NCBI GenBank assembly: GCA_963817405.1
Contig: CAWFNW010000001.1
Span: 372,001 to 436,000 of the forward strand
Origin: CAWFNW01 sp963817405
GTDB lineage: Bacteria; Actinomycetota; Coriobacteriia; Anaerosomatales; Anaerosomataceae
Length of the DNA stretch: 64,000 nucleotides
Reading direction: 5' to 3'
Under the pieces are notes generated by a model. The model was not told the origin of the DNA. It searched no databases and saw nothing but the letters and a program-made list of their open reading frames with translations. Positions 62,875 through 64,000 of the stretch are shown here, piece by piece; the first letter of the stretch is position 1; each line of letters begins with the position of its first letter. Both the position numbers and the translations under genes were made by a program.

Positions 62875-64000
62875 GAAACCTCCTCGGCTGAACGCGCGAT
62901 CGGCAGCGACACGACGAACGACGCACCCTCCCCGAGCGTGCTCTTCACCTCGATATGCCCGTCGTGCTCGTCGACGATCCGGTGAACCATGGTGAGTCCG
63001 AGCCCGGTGCCGTCGTCGCGCGTTGAGTAGAACGGGTCGAAGATCTTCGTCAGGTCCCCGGGAGGGATCCCGGGCCCGTCGTCGGTGACCGCGATGGAGA
63101 CAAAGCCATCGTCATTCGACGGCACCAGGCGAATGGTACCACCCCGGTTCTCCATCGCCTGAACGGCGTTGGAGACCAGGTTCACGAAGACCTGCTTGAG
63201 CTGGTCTGCGTCGGCAAGAACAAGCGGCAGCCCCTTTGTGCCCGCCGCCTGGATGCTCACGTTCGAGCGTCCGGCGAACTGGCGCGTGAACAGCACGACG
63301 TCGTCGATGACAGGCCCAACGTCGGTGAGCACCCGGTGGGGTTTGCTCGGCCGCCCGAAGTCCAGGAGCGCCTTGATGACCTTGTCCAGTCGGTCGATCT
63401 CCTGCTTGATGACGCCGGTCGCCTGCAGGACGCGTTCCCGGTCGGCACCCGACTCCTCGACGAGCTGCACTGAGGCACGGATGATGCCGAGCGGATTTCG
63501 AACCTCGTGCGCGACGCCTGCGGTGAGCTCCCCCATCGCCGCCAGCCGGTCGGCTCGGATCAGCTGGTCGGTGAGCGCCTTGACCTCTGAAACGTCCTCG
63601 AGGGTGACGACCGCACCGAGCACGCGACCGCTCACGTCACGCATTCTCGACGTCGAGACCTGCGCGTGTAGAACCCGCCCCCCGCGGGTGACAAGCCGCA
63701 TGTCCCGAACGAGTCGCGGGAGACGGCCCTCGAGCACCTTCATGATGTCTTCGTCCAGCCCGCCATCCTCGGCGAAGAGGGTGCGGATCCGCCGCGGGAC
63801 CATCTCCGCCTCGGGCTGCGACAGTATCCGCTCGGCAGCGGGATTCGCGGTCGCAATCGACCCGTCGGGACCGACGGTGATGACTGCCGCGGTGATCGAG
63901 CGCAGGATGGACTGTGTGTACTCCTGCACGTTCATGAACTGGATCGCGCGTTCCTCCAGGGTGCGGTACGCCTCCTCGAGCTGCGTGCTGACCTGCCGCA
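62871..64000 (-). CDS. PAS-type sensor histidine kinase (5' end beyond window)
   Basis: At least 376 residues are visible. The frame is open to the right edge, so the start lies outside. RQVSTQLEEAYRTLEERAIQ at the edge is a coiled coil leading to a PAS domain (RSITAAVITVGPDGSIATAN), HisKA (GVAHEVRNPLGIIRASVQLV, phospho-His near the middle) and HATPase (LVSNAVQAMENRG, DDGPGIPPGDLTKIFDPFYS, GTGLGLTMVHRIVDEHDGHI). It is the partner of the NtrC-type regulator, in the AtoS/ZraS style. An internal ATG at 63933-63935 is an alternative start. Confidence 0.9.

Overview
The window is high-GC and densely packed, with almost no gaps inside operons and many 4-base or longer stop/start overlaps (ATGA, GTGA). 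It carries Rnf, a hydrogenase with a Tat signal, cell-wall-binding type 2 repeats, an EF-G-like paralogue and extended -10 promoters. Together these suggest an anaerobic or facultative actinobacterium of the Coriobacteriia/OPB41 kind. The lineage is an inference from gene content, not from a marker gene.

Layout. 1-1365: end of a B12-binding-type radical SAM gene and a DUF697 membrane protein. 1405-6919 (minus): the rod-shape operon mreB-mreC-mreD-mrdA-rodA. 7130-13779 (minus): rnfCDGEAB, then a NusG-II protein, a Gx-type transporter and radC. 13798-16302: ndk, a TPR membrane protein and a cyclophilin lipoprotein. 16599-21206: EF-G-like GTPase, tRNA-Arg, a lipid kinase, plsY and a two-cluster ferredoxin. 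21326-24744: a bshC/bshB1 (bacillithiol-type) pair, a glycosyltransferase and an OsmC protein. 24794-26398: a PilT ATPase fused to a receiver domain. 26556-29682: RNA methyltransferase, cytochrome b5-like protein, Crp-family regulator and HAD phosphatase.

30210-34455 is the most notable locus: a Tat-exported hydrogenase small subunit, a large subunit, a cytochrome b and a maturation protease. The large-subunit frame meets TGA exactly where the first cysteine of the C-terminal nickel motif belongs, and the rest of the motif continues in frame. A hairpin lies 12 nt after the TGA. This reads as a [NiFeSe] hydrogenase with selenocysteine. The small subunit carries the extra cysteine expected of that class.

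34452-44415: a histidine kinase/OmpR regulator pair with a PhoP-box-like repeat upstream, transketolase, an inositol-monophosphatase-family enzyme, and the haem genes hemE-hemH-hemY-hemY with a tandem hemY duplication. 44546-53713: acetyl-CoA synthetase, degV, HIT, xseB, xseA, rnd, a second lipid kinase, and a secreted L,D-transpeptidase with wall-binding repeats. 53972-54817: tRNA-Val, tRNA-Gly, tRNA-Cys and two very small genes. 54932-59790: HAD hydrolase and a partner-switching signalling pair (STAS-kinase fusion and a 1104-residue SpoIIE phosphatase). 59864-64000: ccdA, an HMA-domain metallochaperone, a zinc-ribbon membrane protein, and an NtrC-type activator with its kinase. A near-consensus sigma-54 promoter precedes the zinc-ribbon gene, and a CsoR-type palindrome sits in the ccdA promoter.

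As a whole the region links electron transport (hydrogenase to quinone; ferredoxin to NAD through Rnf), haem supply for the b-type cytochromes, and envelope growth. Coordinates and motifs are read directly from sequence. Functions rest on family knowledge, and no database search was possible.
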